DNA of 31,260 nucleotides, taken from assembly GCA_031835245.1 (NCBI GenBank), contig JAVKOQ010000514.1, positions 1-31,260 of the forward strand. Reading direction: 5' to 3'. This document shows, piece after piece, positions 19,392-31,179 of this stretch (the first letter of the stretch is position 1; the number at the start of each line of letters is the position of its first letter). Source of the stretch: Balamuthia mandrillaris. Lineage: Eukaryota; Discosea; Longamoebia; Balamuthiidae. A program made the translations under genes and the position numbers. The notes below the pieces were generated by a model. It was not told the origin of the DNA. It ran no database searches and saw nothing but the letters and a program-made list of their open reading frames with translations.

Positions 19392-22300
19392 ATGGAAAAA
19401 GAAGAAGAACAGTTCTACAGGGATCATAACAGCAACAACAACAACAACAACAACAATGGAAAGTGTTGCTGTGTGATGGACAAAGAGCAAACAGTTGTTC
19501 GTTGTTGTCGTTATCACAACCGACTTCAGAGAAGAAAGGCAAGAAGACTACGTCGTAAGCAACGAAAACAACAACGAACTCAAACAACGACAACTACAAG
19601 CCCTGCAGTTGGTGAAAATGAGGTGAAAATGGCCTTTGAGGACAACTCACAGGTAAGCACAAGAACTTTGATTGCGAGTAGCCTACCTTGCCTTTCTTTC
19701 TCTTCCCTTACTCACTCACTCACTCCCTCCATCCATCCATTCATCCATATCCATCCATCCATCCATCCATATCCATCCATCCATCCATCCATCAAAACAC
19801 TCTGTATAAGTGCTGCTTTTATTGTTCATACTAACATACAATAACCCAAACAACTACAACAGGTGCAGCTCCAACGACAACAACAACAACATCCCTTTTC
19901 CTCATACGCATCATCTTCAATGCACCAGTTCCTTGGCGACTACTTGGAACCTTCTTTCTCTTCAACAACAACAACAACACAAACAGTAACTCCCTTGACT
20001 GTGGCCTCAAGTGGTGCGGTTGATCCATCGATAATGTCGATGGAGACCATGGAAACATTCACTGCATCACCATTATCATCCTTCCTCTTTTCTTCTTTTC
20101 CCTCCTCTTCTTTTCTCTCAGCAACAGCAGCAGAACAAGCAACAGCAGCAGTAAACCATGATGAGGTGACGGACATTCTTGAAGAAGAGGAGGATGATCT
20201 ATTCTTGTTGAAGTCTTCGAATGCTTCTTCAGAAATTGAGGATGATGCCAGAAAGAATGCTCGCGCTGCTGAGAACAACATGTGGAAGTGCAGCAGCAGC
20301 AGCAGCAGCAAGGAATTGGAAGTAAGAAAACGGAAAGATGAAGAAAACGATGAAGCAACAACAGAAGCAGAAGAAGTAGATGAAAAAGCACAAAACAAAG
20401 AAGACGTACATAAAGAAGCAACAGAAGAAGAAGAAGAAACAGAAGAAGAAGAAGAAGAAGAAGAAGAAGAAGAAGAAGAAGAAGAAGAAGAAGAAGAAGA
20501 AGAAGAAGCAGAAGAAGCAGAACAACAACAACAACAACAAGAAATTCAAGATGATGATAGTACAAAACTCTCTACCATCTACACTAGTAAAAAGAAGGAA
20601 CAGCTACTTATGGCTTTGATAGAAAAAGGAACAGACCGCAACAACCGTTTCTTGGTAAGGCCTATTTTGTTTTCCATCGCCTCTTTGTTCACCATTTCTT
20701 GGTTGGTTGGTTGGTTGGTTGGTTGGTTGGTTGGTTGGTTGGTTGGTTGGTTACTCTCAGCTAACTGTGATTGATTGTTGTTATTGTTGTTGTTCTTCTC
20801 ACAAAGGGACTGAATTTCAATAAGGAAGTGGCTCCATTTGTTCCATATCTAGCATGCTACGTGAAGCAAGAAGCGGCTCTGAAAAAGAACCGTGTGGATA
20901 CAGAAACCCGAAGGATCCTTCAAACACAAAGCCAAGAAAAAAGAAAAAGTGTTACTTTTGGCAGTTGCGACCAAACAGCTAGCGATATCAAAAGCGTATT
21001 GGCCCAGTTTTATCGTTTGATTTATGAATGCGAAGTAACTTATGGCTGCAGTGGCAAACAAAGGTAAGTGCCTTGGAGGACCAACCAACTCTTGCATCAT
21101 TAGCGTTATTCATTTGTTCGTTACCTCACCAATGAACTAACCAATCAACTCTACATCTCAATACAACCAACCAACCAACCAACCAACCAACCAACCAACC
21201 AACCAACCAACCAACCAACCAACCAACCAACCAACCAACCAACCAACCAACCAAAAATGGAACAACGGTGGTGGCAGCAGCGGTGGCGAATGGAAACCAC
21301 ATATTAGCATGTTGTATGATTGTGTGCGAGTTCGTATCTGGGTTAAGTTTGCAAACTGCTGTTGGGGACAGGCAAAGACGCGACGAAACAAAGCGGCTAT
21401 ATTGGCACGAGTGCTGTGGTGGATGTCATTCCAACCTGAATTTCGTGGTTATGTTCGGCAAATCGTATTTTGTCGTCTCGTATGTAGCTATTTCCTTTTG
21501 GTCTCTTTCTTTCTCTCTTGTCATTTCTTTCTAGTCGTTTCTTTCTTTCTTTCTTTGTAGTTGTTTCTTTCTTGTCATTTCTTGTTGTTGTTTCTTTCTT
21601 CTTTCTTTCTTTCTTTCTTTCTTGTCGTTTCTTTCTATAACTGATGTAAGGTTGGTGGTTAGTTAATTCGAGAAGTAGCAAATCAAGCTATGCACGAAAA
21701 CCACAGCTATCAAAGTGAAATTTTCCATGAAAAGGATATGATCAACAACGGCAAGTTTATCACTGCGGAAGAAAGGGCTGTGTTTGCCATCTGGATGTTG
21801 AACAAGATGCATGCTCTAACCTGCAAGGCTATTAAAAGAAAGGTTGGTAATCTGGCTGGCTGGCTGGCTGGCTGGTTAGAATGAACAGATGGATAGATTC
21901 CATTTTTATTGTTTTATCTGTTTGTCCGTCTTATTAGGGTGAGGAAACATTGCTTAGGGAGGGCAATAATTTGTTTGTTTGTTTCGTTTGTTTGTTTTTG
22001 TGGTGAGTGAGTCCTACTTTTCTTACTTTTCTTACTTTGCTTTTTCTTCATGGTGGCTCTGTTAATTATAACAGCGACAGCAACGTCGTCGAAAGAAACG
22101 ACAACGGCTACAAACCAAAAAACTACTGTTTCAACGACAGGAAGCAAGGCTTTTTCAACGTTGTTTGATGACATTGCTTATGAATTTTTGCGGTGGTTTG
22201 AGACGACAAGTAGTGGCTGGTTTACGACTCGATCGTTTAAAAGTGGGTTCGCCTTCAACATCGTCATCATCATCATCATCATCTTCGGCTTCTTCTTCTT

Positions 22301-24271
22301 GTTCTTCTTCTTCTTCTTCTTCTTCTTCTTCTTCTTCTTCTTCTTCTTCTGCATCCTCTTCCCTATCTACTGAAGCTGAGGCTAGTGCTGCTTCATCACA
22401 CAAGCGCCACGAAGAGGTGATACTTTACATCATCTCCACTCGAGAGAAAAAAACTCGAACCAAAACAAATAAGATTCCTTTGCCATCCTGCTTTATACCT
22501 TTGTTGGATTACTTTTTGAGTACGGTTCGTCCTTCGTTACTCGATAGCAGCCACTTGCATTCTCCTCATCATCACCGTCCCTTAACAACAACTGTCAACG
22601 GCAATACTGATGTCGAAGATAACGGCAATAACTACAACAAACACAACGACGACACTCATGACAACAATGATGATGATGATGAAGATAAAGAGAATACCAT
22701 GTCGGATGAGGACCACTGCCTAGAAGATTGTGAAAGAGGAGGAGGAGGAGGAGGAGGAGGAGGAGGAGGACAGCAACCATGCTGAGGGTGACACGACGAT
22801 GCTACGCAACCTGACCCATGGCAACCGCCGCAACAACCACAACAACAGCAACAACCATTGCTGCGCCACCTCCGGACAACAAAGTCGCAAGGAACATCCA
22901 TTCAATCCTTGGGCTTTGTGGATCAACAGGAAGGGCCAAGCGATGGAGTACAAGCAGTTCAGCCAAGAGGTTCGTCAGATGGGCCAAGACTTCAATCCTT
23001 ATGTGGCTGGACTCACGCCAATTCAATACCGAAGGATGACCTTGACCGATGTTTTCCGCAAGAAAGGTAGCCTGGACACCGAGGAATTCTCCAAATGGTT
23101 GAGTGCCCTGGCCGATTTGTTGAACGTGCAAGAGATGGTTATGCGCGAAAACTACAATCGCTACAGTACGTTTGAGGAAACATGGAGAACCCAACAGCAG
23201 CTGGTGGATGAGCTTTTGCAACAAGGAGTGAGGTCCGTTTTAGACCAAACAAATGCTTGGTTTATCCGTTGTTGTGGTAGTGGTGGTGGTGGCGACGGTG
23301 GTGGTGGCGGTGGGAGTGGCGGTGGCGGTTCCTCAGCAGCCTTCAGCAGTCCTGAGGAGGACAGCAGCAGCAGCGACAGCAACGAAGGCGATGACGACGA
23401 TGAAGAAGTGTCTCGTTCCACGAAGGCCTCCATGGGGATGACAAAAGGGGATTACCCAGGACTTCAAAGGGACCTCGAGATTTCGGGCTATGCTCGCCCT
23501 CTCAGGACCACTGTTGATGATGTGGAATGGGAGCAGGTGCAGTTACCAAAGGAGCTCGCTCGCCTCGGCCAACACTCGATGCCCAACTCCCACAACAAGC
23601 GGCGTGCTACTCGCCATCATCGTCACCTTCTTACCCACGACACCAACGACCATGAGAGCAACAACGAAGAGGCACAAGAGGAGGATCCTTATCATCATCA
23701 CCACTACAACAATGACAACAACAACAACAACAACAACAACAACTGCAACAATTGCCAGGACCTACACAATCTGCTGATGATGGAACCGAAACAACGTCTT
23801 CGCGGTCCTTGCATCGGCATTCTAGATTTCAGCCAAGAGGGTAACGACCAGATCGACACTGGTTTTCGCAAAGCAAAACGAAGAAAGACTGGGGCTGCGG
23901 CTGTTACTTCTTCAACCTGTGGTGAGGATGGTGGCGGAGGAAGTGCTGTGGTTGCTGTCACGAGGGTGGGAAACGAGGAAAAGGATGGCCTACAACAATC
24001 AACCACCACCACCAGACAAACTAACGACCAAAGCAGGACCACAACCCTAAAATCGAGAAGAAGGAGGAATAAACACTCATCATCACAACAACGACGACGA
24101 CGACTTCGACAAGGACAACAGAGCAAAAGAGCAGCTGTTCAAAGAAAGACCACACAGAAGGAGTGTGCTGTTGTTGAAGAGGAAGATGAAGATGAAGATT
24201 CTAATGATGATGTTGTTATTATTTCAAGGACAGCTGAAGATGACTTTGTGGATCCTTTATTAGTGTTGTAA
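19392..24271 (+). CDS. Crypton-like tyrosine recombinase with long low-complexity extensions
   Basis: Predicted site-specific DNA recombinase. Exons: 19392-19652, 19863-20654, 20807-21063, 21281-21479, 21663-21842, 22075 to about 22.6-22.7 kb, and about 22.72 kb to 24271. Internal phases agree; only the last junction is unresolved. Catalytic pattern of the fold, in order: [18 protein letters not shown] (Arg I, 22201-22206), [18 protein letters not shown] (lysine hairpin), [44 protein letters not shown] (Arg II, near 23030) and [13 protein letters not shown] (nucleophile Tyr, near 23151). Arg II follows Q-Y where many families have H-x-x. No reverse transcriptase is seen, which favours Crypton or a host-domesticated recombinase over a DIRS-type element. 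The N-terminal exons are Gln/Asn/Ser rich with a long Glu run; a Ser tract splits the catalytic domain; the C-terminal 250 residues are Asn, Gly and Arg rich. It converges on the TET/JBP-like gene. Confidence 0.75.
20413..20520 (+). repeat. (GAA)n coding repeat
   Basis: Near-pure GAA run inside the second exon of the recombinase gene, encoding a long acidic Glu tract. It is in frame with flanking non-repetitive coding sequence. Confidence 0.93.
20699..20752 (+). repeat. (GGTT)n in intron of the recombinase gene
   Basis: About 13 GGTT units in the intron 20655-20806. They are the exact reverse complement of the AACC array in the next intron. Confidence 0.96.
21165..21253 (+). repeat. (AACC)n in the following intron of the recombinase gene
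   Basis: About 22 AACC units in the intron 21064-21280. Together with the GGTT array at 20699-20752 they flank the exon 20807-21063 with complementary sequence. Confidence 0.96.
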
Positions 24272-24277
24272 ATATCC

Positions 24278-24598
<321 letters not shown>

Positions 24599-24629
24599 AC
24601 AATTGTTCTAATCTGCTTGCTGCTGACTG

Positions 24630-25295
24630 TTATTTTGTCGTTGTAGTCGTTCGTGGGGCACTAAAGTACGAGGCCATTTCAAACAAGGATCGTGTTAAGT
24701 CTTGCAATAGTGGTGGTGGCAGTAGTGGTGATGAGAGTTGTTGTTGTTGGGGTTGTTTTTGTTGTTGCTGTTGTGGTTGTGGTTGTGGTTGTAGTTGTGA
24801 TGGAGGTAGTTGTTGTTGTTGCTGGCTGTCATCATTGCTCTTTTTCTTGTGCATTGCACTCAAAAATCGTTTGTTCAAGGCGGAGATTGAGCCATAAACT
24901 GAACATGTGCAATGCGGAGCTCTTTGAAAGATCGAACCATGCCACACTTCAGCCGAATTGAAGATAATAGTTGCCAGGTCATGCAGGCGCACTGCACGAT
25001 AGAATTGAGGGAAAAAAAAGGCCCATACCTCTCCTGCTGCACGATGCTTTCCATCATCACTGCCGTAGGGGCAGCGGTTGCTTTGGTCCCAACCGCGCCA
25101 CCAAACCACAATGGCCAATCCCTTAGCATCATCTTGCGGATCCACATGTGGCGCTGAACTAAAATTCCAACTAAAAATAAGGTTTGTGGCAAAGCCTTGG
25201 CCTAGAAGAGTACCTCTGTGGGCCATCCTGATGGCCACGGCCTCTAGGTAGCGTTTCCACTTTATTGATGTCTTTATCCCTTCCTTCAGTGCTGC

Positions 25296-25349
<54 letters not shown>

Positions 25350-26765
25350 CGAGGATGATGACAACGAAGAGGAAGAGGAGGGGAAGAAGGAAAAGGAAGA
25401 GAATGATAATGGAGATGAAGATGACATTGATGCTCCTACAGTTGTTGAAAAAAGCCTCTTCAGGGTTTTCTTTCGATACTTTGAAGCCCTTTGGCAGTGC
25501 TGTTGCATTATTGCGGCCAAAATGCAAGCCAACGACTCGAAAGAAGCGTAGAGATCTGGGCGGAGAGTTTCCAAGTTCCTTAGTTCCTTGTAGGGAAAAT
25601 CCTTGTGGTGATAGTGAGGTCTAGTGCTTCTTTTCTTTTCTTTTTGTTTTTCTTCTGACTCTTCCTCTTCCTTTTCCTTTTCCTCTTCCTTATCCTCTTC
25701 CTCTTCCTCTTCTTCTTCCTTGTTCTCTTCCTTTTCCTCTTCCTCGTCCTCGTCCTCGTCCTCGTCCGCTTCCTCTTCCTCCTCCTCTTTCTCTTCCATG
25801 GTCTTCTTTGTTGTTATCATTTTTGTGGTTGCACTTTCCTTTTCCTTTTTCTCCATTTCTTCTTGTTCCTCTCTTCTAGTTCTCAACTGCAAGGGTTGCT
25901 GCGTCCACCATTTTGAAAGCCATTCCTGAAAAATTGGACCACGTGGAGCAAGGGTATATGACAGCCCAAAGTATCCTTTGTCCGTGCCTGGTCGCTTTCC
26001 CACGCCAGCTGCCTTCCCTGCACTGGCAATGTTGTTTCTTTTGCCCAAGTTCCCACCGCTAGAGGTCATAATCAAGTGAAGGTCTTGGTTGGAGAGACAA
26101 TGCCTTTCTTTCCATTCTTTAAGTTGCTTATCCACTGGAACATAAATATAAGCTAACCTGTTTATCAAAAACGTGAGCGAGCGAGTGAGCGAGCGAGCAA
26201 GAGAGCAAGCAAAGTAAAAAAAAAAAAAAGAAAAAGAAAAAGAAAAAGAAAAAGAAGAGATAGAAAGAAAGAAAAAAAACAATGAACAAACCAGGAGAAC
26301 GGAAAAAAAGAAAACACATTGAGTAGAACAAACATAAAGAAGAAGAAAGAGAAATTACTTGTAAGCTGCCTTTGAGTTCATCTTGTTTTTGTCGCCGCCG
26401 CTGCTGCCACCGCTGCTGCTGCAGGGAAAAAGTCGTTTTAAGCTGTGGGTACTAGCTTCGGCCTCAAACTGGAAAGAGTCCAGCAGGTCTTTTGCGGACA
26501 GCAAGCGATAAGAAGAAAAGGGGCCAGATTGTTGGCTTTCTTCCAAAGTCAGAGGTGCTGACCACAGGACTTGTAACTTTTCCTCGCTACTAAGTAATGG
26601 TAGCTTTATCTTTGGTAATGGAGGTGAGAGGTGAATCCCTGCTCGTCTACGTTTGCAATTCAACAGTCGGTCAAGTTGCATAGAACAATGCCACCAATAT
26701 GAACAAAGGAGGAGCAAAAAGCGGAAAGCAAACCTAAAGTTAACCAAACAACCTATGGTAACCAA

Positions 26766-26796
<31 letters not shown>

Positions 26797-27112
26797 AAGA
26801 AGAAGAAGAAGAAGAAGAAGAAGAAGAAGAAGAAGAAGAAGAAGAAGAAGAAGAACAAGAACAAGAACAAGAACAAGAACAAGAAGAACAAGAAGAAGAA
26901 GAACAACAACAACAACAACAACATAACAACAATAATACTGTTAAAAAGACGTGCCTGCGTTTCATTTTCGCTTGTCGAAGCCGTACGCGCTTCAGTCGCT
27001 TGTTTTCTGCCTTCTCTTGTTGCTGCTGTTGCTGCTGCTGCTGTTGCTGGCATCGTAGCTGTCGCTCTAGCGTTTGGTAGTGTTCCTTCAGTTCCCCTCT
27101 GTTACGTTTCAT
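24630..27112 (-). CDS. TET/JBP-like Fe(II)/2-oxoglutarate dioxygenase with low-complexity linkers
   Basis: Three exons on the minus strand: 27112-26955, 26733-26359, 26157-24630, giving about 686 aa. The C-terminal third has the double-stranded beta-helix pattern of TET/JBP enzymes, which oxidise 5-methylcytosine or thymine in DNA: SSAPHVDPQDDAKG (HxD, near 25145), LAIVVWW, VWAFFFPQFYRAVRLHDLAT, IIFNSAEVWHGS (distal His, near 24940), FQRAPHC and CSVYGS with a probable 2-oxoglutarate Arg. Strand order and the fading of sequence between HxD and the distal His recall the fungal Tet_JBP family that accompanies KDZ transposons. The N-terminal part is basic with a Gln run; the middle has long Glu/Lys and Ser tracts, and Gln/Pro follows the catalytic domain. 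Intron 1 contains (AAG)n and probably uses a GC donor (AG before GCACGT). The serine tract region (25290-25350) might be an additional intron. Family assignment is from motifs only. Confidence 0.66.
25294..25349 (-). repeat. (ATC)n/(GAT)n microsatellite in the TET/JBP-like gene
   Basis: About 18 trinucleotide units, read as a serine run on the minus strand if exonic. It lies between two conserved-looking segments of the protein. Confidence 0.93.
26766..26888 (-). repeat. (AAG)n / (AAC)-interrupted tract in an intron
   Basis: AAG repeat passing into AAC-AAG mixes within the 26734-26954 intron of the TET/JBP-like gene. On the minus strand it is a pyrimidine-rich tract ahead of the acceptor at 26734-26735. 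Confidence 0.93.
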
Positions 27113-27146
27113 TTTCTTTTTTCTCCGGGTCCGTTTTCGACCGGGC

Positions 27147-27148
<2 letters not shown>

Positions 27149-27186
<38 letters not shown>
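27149..27186. repeat. 38-base poly-A tract upstream of the TET/JBP-like gene
   Basis: Homopolymer followed by GGGAAGGGGGAAGG-type purine sequence at 27187-27212, just upstream (on the minus strand) of the start at 27112. It could be a retroposed poly-A tail, a nucleosome-excluding promoter tract or simple slippage; no parent sequence was recognised to its left on the plus strand. Confidence 0.9.
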
Positions 27187-27189
<3 letters not shown>

Positions 27190-27299
27190 AAGGGGGAAGG
27201 GGGAAGGGGGGTAACAGGGAAGGGAAAACAAATTAATCAGCAGGCCGAAAAAAAAAAAAGAAAGATAAAAGTGGCACGGATCGCACGAGGACTCACCCT

Positions 27300-28965
27300 T
27301 CACGGCCTTCCTCCCTCTTCATGACCCACACGTCACACCTTTCTTCCTCTTTGTAGCCACACTGTTCTTCATGGCCTTTCTTCTCTGTTGTGGTCAAACT
27401 GCTCTCTGTGGCTTTTCGGCCCCGCCGTCACGGCCTTTCTTTTTCTTGGCGACCGACCAACCGACCGACCGACCGACCAACCGACCGACTAACCGACCAA
27501 CCACTCTGCCCTTCATGGCCTTTCTTCTTCTTTGTGGTTGCACTGTTCTTAATGGCTTTTCTTTTTCTTCATGACCTTCTCCATCCCGCACAGCCCTTCA
27601 CAGCCTTTCTTCATCTTTTTGGAAGCTGCGCTGCTCTTCACGGCCTTTTTCCTCTTCATCACCTTTCTTCTCCTTTAGGACTGCACTGTTCTTCACAGCC
27701 TTTCTTTCCCTTCATGACTTTTCCCCTCCTTTGAGGCCCCCGCACTGCTCTTCTCTTCTTCTTCGCAGCCAGCCACACTGCTCTTCGCGGCCTTTTTCTC
27801 CCTTTGTGGCTGTACTGCTCGTCACAGCCTTTCTTCTCCTCGGAGGCTGCACTGCTGCTCTTCACAACCTTTCTTCCCCTTTGTAATGACACTGTTCTTC
27901 ATGGCCATGGCCTTTCTTCTTTTTCACAGCCTTTCTTCTCCTTTGCATGCAATTGCACTGCTCTCCGTGGCTTTTCTTCTCCATCACGGCCTTTCTTCTT
28001 CTTTGCATGCAATTGCTCTGCCCTTCACGGCCTTTCTTCTTCTTTGCGACCGACCGACCGACCGACCGACCGACCGACCGACCGACCGACCGACCGACCG
28101 ACCGACCGACTGGCCGACCGAACGACCGACCGACCGACCGACCGACTGACTGACCGACCGACCGACTGACTGACCGACCGACTGACCGCTTTGCTCTTCA
28201 TGGCCGTTCTTCTTCTTTGGTTGCGCTGGCTGTTCTTTTTCTTCATGGCCTTCTCCGTTGTGCCCGCACGGCCCTTCACGGCCTTTCTTCTTCTTTGAGG
28301 TCACGCTGCTTTTCATGGCCTTTCTTCTCCTTTATGACTGCACTCACTGCTCGTTACAGCCGTTTTCCCTCTTTGCTGGCTGGCTTTTCTCCTTCTTTGA
28401 GGCCACACTGGCTGCTCTTTGCTGTCTTTCTTCTCCTTTGCGGCTGGCTGGCTGCTGCACTCACTGCTCTTCACGGCCTTTCTTTTCCTTCGTGGCTGTA
28501 CTGCTCTTCACAGCCTTTCTTCTCCTTTGTGCTTTTCTTCTCTTTCATAGATGGCCTTTCTTCTTCTTTGAGGCCGTGCTGCTCTTCACGACCTTTCTTC
28601 TCCTTTGTGACTGACTGTACTGCTCTCCATGACCTTTGTTTTCCTTTGTGACTGCACTTACTGCTCTCCACGGCCTTGGTTTTTCCTTCAGGACCTTTCT
28701 TCTTTGAGGCCATGCTGCTTTTCACAACCTTTCTTCTTCTTTGTGACTGGCCGCACTGCTCTCCATGATCTTTGTTTTCCTTTGTGACTGCACTCACTGC
28801 TCTTCACGGCCTTGGTTTTTCCTTCATGACCTTTCTTCTTAGAGGCCGTGCTGCTCTTCACGACCTTTCTTTCTTCTCCTTTGTGACTGGCCGCACTGCT
28901 CTCCATGATCTTTGTTTTCCTTTGTGACTGTACTCACTGCTCTTCACGGCCTTGTTAGCCTGTTC
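27300..28965 (+). repeat. Degenerate pyrimidine-rich minisatellite field
   Basis: A 35-60 bp motif of the form CTGCTCTTCACGGCCTTTCT followed by TCTCCTTTGTGACTGCA recurs throughout. A clearer higher-order unit is visible at the right end: CTGCTCTCCATGA starts near 28620, 28756 and 28897, spaced about 136-141 bp. Interruptions by ACCG tetranucleotide arrays occur at 27450-27500 and 28049-28190. Open frames here on both strands reflect base skew and are not called as genes. Confidence 0.85.
28049..28190 (+). repeat. (ACCG)n tetranucleotide array
   Basis: About 35 CGAC/CGAC-type units with CTGAC variants in the right half, inserted in the minisatellite field. A shorter related array lies at 27450-27500. 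Confidence 0.95.
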
Positions 28966-29004
28966 ATCTTTCTTTTTTGCTTTGCTTGTTTTTTTGGTAT
29001 ACTT

Positions 29005-29069
29005 CTTTTCTTTTCTTTTCTTTTCTTTTCTTTTCTTTTCTTTTCTTTTCTTTTCTTTTCTTTTCTTTT
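29005..29069 (+). repeat. (TTTTC)n array
   Basis: About 12 TTTTC units, immediately after the minisatellite field. Confidence 0.95.
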
Positions 29070-29235
29070 AAACTCTCTTTGTTATTGTCGTTCTATTCAC
29101 TCATTGCATGCACTTACTCACTCATTCATTTACTTGCCTTTTTCGTTATGGCTGAGCTCTTTTTTGACCTACTAAACCCGAGTAGAAGCATTGGCTTGCT
29201 CAGCACTGTATTTTCAAAGGAATCACCTCTTTTAT

Positions 29236-29236
<1 letters not shown>

Positions 29237-29318
<82 letters not shown>

Positions 29319-29570
29319 ATTTGTTGTTGTTATTTGTTGTTGTTATTTATTTGTTATTGTTATTGTTGTTGTTGTTATTTATTTGTTATTGTTATTAATA
29401 TTATTGTTATTGTTATTCTTATTATTTATTTATAACAAATTTATTGTTATTATTGACATTAATTGTTATTATTATTGTTATTTATTATTTATTATTTATT
29501 TATTTATTTATTTATTATTATTTATTATTATTTATTTATTATTATTATTATTTATTTATTTGAATTATAT
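29237..29570 (+). repeat. (GTT)n passing into TTA/TTTA-rich tract
   Basis: GTT units to about 29340 degrade stepwise into TTATTG, then TTATTA and TTTA units. This graded change suggests successive expansion and mutation of one array. Confidence 0.92.
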
Positions 29571-29659
29571 AGCTGTTCTATTTACTTAACTAACTGACAG
29601 CCTCTGCATGAGATAAAAATGGAGCAGATGGATAGTGGGCTAGATGGTGGGCAGGCAGA

Positions 29660-29720
29660 TGGATTGATGGACGGATGGACGGACGGACGGACGGACGGAC
29701 GGACGGATGGATGGATGGAT
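29660..29720 (+). repeat. (GGAC)n/(GGAT)n tetranucleotide array
   Basis: GGAT, GGAC and again GGAT blocks in sequence, at least 14 units. Confidence 0.93.
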
Positions 29721-29923
29721 AGACGGACAAATTGACTGGTTATCTTACTAACTAACTAACATACTCTTTGCTTTGTTTGTTTATCTTCAGGGAACAGGCA
29801 ATTACTTGATCATTCATCCACTTGCTCATTCACTCACTCACTCACTCGTTGGTTGGCTCTGTCAGCTATTGACTGACATGCTTATTCTACATTGACTTGT
29901 TGTTGTTGTTGTTGTTGTTGTTG

Positions 29924-30229
29924 TTATTGTTTTGTTTCATAAGGACTTGCTTGCTTGCTTACTTGCTTGTATTTTTGCTCACTTCTAAATAATGGCTTTG
30001 TTAACAAAGCAAAATAGATAAAACTTGGACTATCAAAGGCCAAGGACTCTTCGGGAAGAGCTTTTAAAGTGTCAACGGACCAAGAAGATTGAATAGATGG
30101 AAAGTAATACTTCTTTGAAGCAAGAGCAACATGAATAACAGCGGTTGTATTTGTTTTTGGCCCTCTCATTCTTGATATGCAAACAAAGAATCCTCTAACT
30201 TTACACTTGTCATCTTTTGATACACGCAT
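29924..30229 (-). CDS. Small hypothetical open frame, 101 aa
   Basis: Not recognised. It starts with a true ATG at 30229 and has mixed, protein-like composition (for example GFFVCISRMRGPKTNTTAVI and FDSPSFIYFALLTK), unlike the repeat-driven frames around it. Its last residues run into a TTGC/TTG repeat. There is no homology I can name, and it could be a chance frame or a remnant of a longer gene. Confidence 0.25.
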   Translation of the reverse strand: MRVSKDDKCKVRGFFVCISRMRGPKTNTTAVIHVALASKKYYFPSIQSSWSVDTLKALPEESLAFDSPSFIYFALLTKPLFRSEQKYKQVSKQASPYETKQ

Positions 30230-30534
30230 ACATGTATGGATGGATAAATGGAATAGATGGAGTAATTAAAAGACCTGCGATGGCAATTATTTTATATTAT
30301 AGACTATGTTGGACTTTTTTTTTATCAAGTGCGAGTGAACTAGCAAGTGAGCGAGCTGTGATAACGGTACGACCAAAATAACTGCGAAGCAAATCCATTA
30401 CTTCTCGTGATGATTCTGACTTTGGTCGTTTTTCTCAGGAATGAAGGTATATGACATTTTTATTTGGGATAACAAAGAGTTAAAAACAATACTAAGTCTA
30501 TAAACACCAATAGTACTGTGGGTCAGATGTTGTT

Positions 30535-30660
30535 ACGACGCCGAGCTTTGCAAATTTAGTGCTATGCACTAATGCCGCATTGTCCAAACGTTCTGAGGCT
30601 TTCACGATGCCGAGCTTTGCAAATTTAGTGCTATGCACTAATGCCGCATTGTCCAAACGT
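30535..30660 (+). repeat. 69-bp direct duplication containing a hairpin
   Basis: Two 57-bp copies, 30535-30591 and 30604-30660, differ by one base (ACGACGCCGAG versus ACGATGCCGAG) and are 69 bp apart. Each contains TTAGTGC, loop TAT, GCACTAA, a perfect 7-bp stem. Confidence 0.95.
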
Positions 30661-31179
30661 CATTCTGATATTAGCAGTACGCTCTCTCGATTTTAAGTAT
30701 TAACAATCATTTCAAAAACAAGAATATACAGTATTACCGACCATGAACAACAAGGACAACAAAAGTAAAATAAGAAAGGTTTGTTTGCTTTGTATTCATG
30801 TTTAGTTTAAACAAGTTAGTTGTGTAGGAATGAATGGATGAAAGTAGAAAAAGACAAAGTCTTTGCTAATGAATTAGTTATATAAAAAAGCTTTTGAGCG
30901 AATGAGCGAGTGAGTAGGTGAGTGAATGAGCAAGTGGACAACAAAGCAAATAAAACTCAAGTACGTATTATATTCAGTAACAAACTAAAGCATTGTTGTT
31001 CAGATTTACTAGGTATTTACTAACGGTTAAAGAGAAAGTGCAGTGAGCAAGGACCAAAAGGCTCAACTGCCTTGCAATAAATAAGAAGATATGTAATATA
31101 TCAACAATAAATAAAAAGTAACACCACAAGGCTAGATGGAAAAGAAGAGAGACGTACAAAAAAAAAAAAAAAGAAAAAC

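Noticed and set aside
19392-24271. DIRS-type retroelement as the source of the recombinase
   Set aside because: No reverse transcriptase or RNase H motifs were seen anywhere in the window, and the gene has many ordinary introns.
27390-28906. Long frames on both strands of the minisatellite field
   Set aside because: They follow from pyrimidine/purine skew, change frame freely and show no domain.
29191-29589. Leu/Val/Ile-rich 'membrane protein' frame
   Set aside because: Translation of GTT and TTA repeats only.
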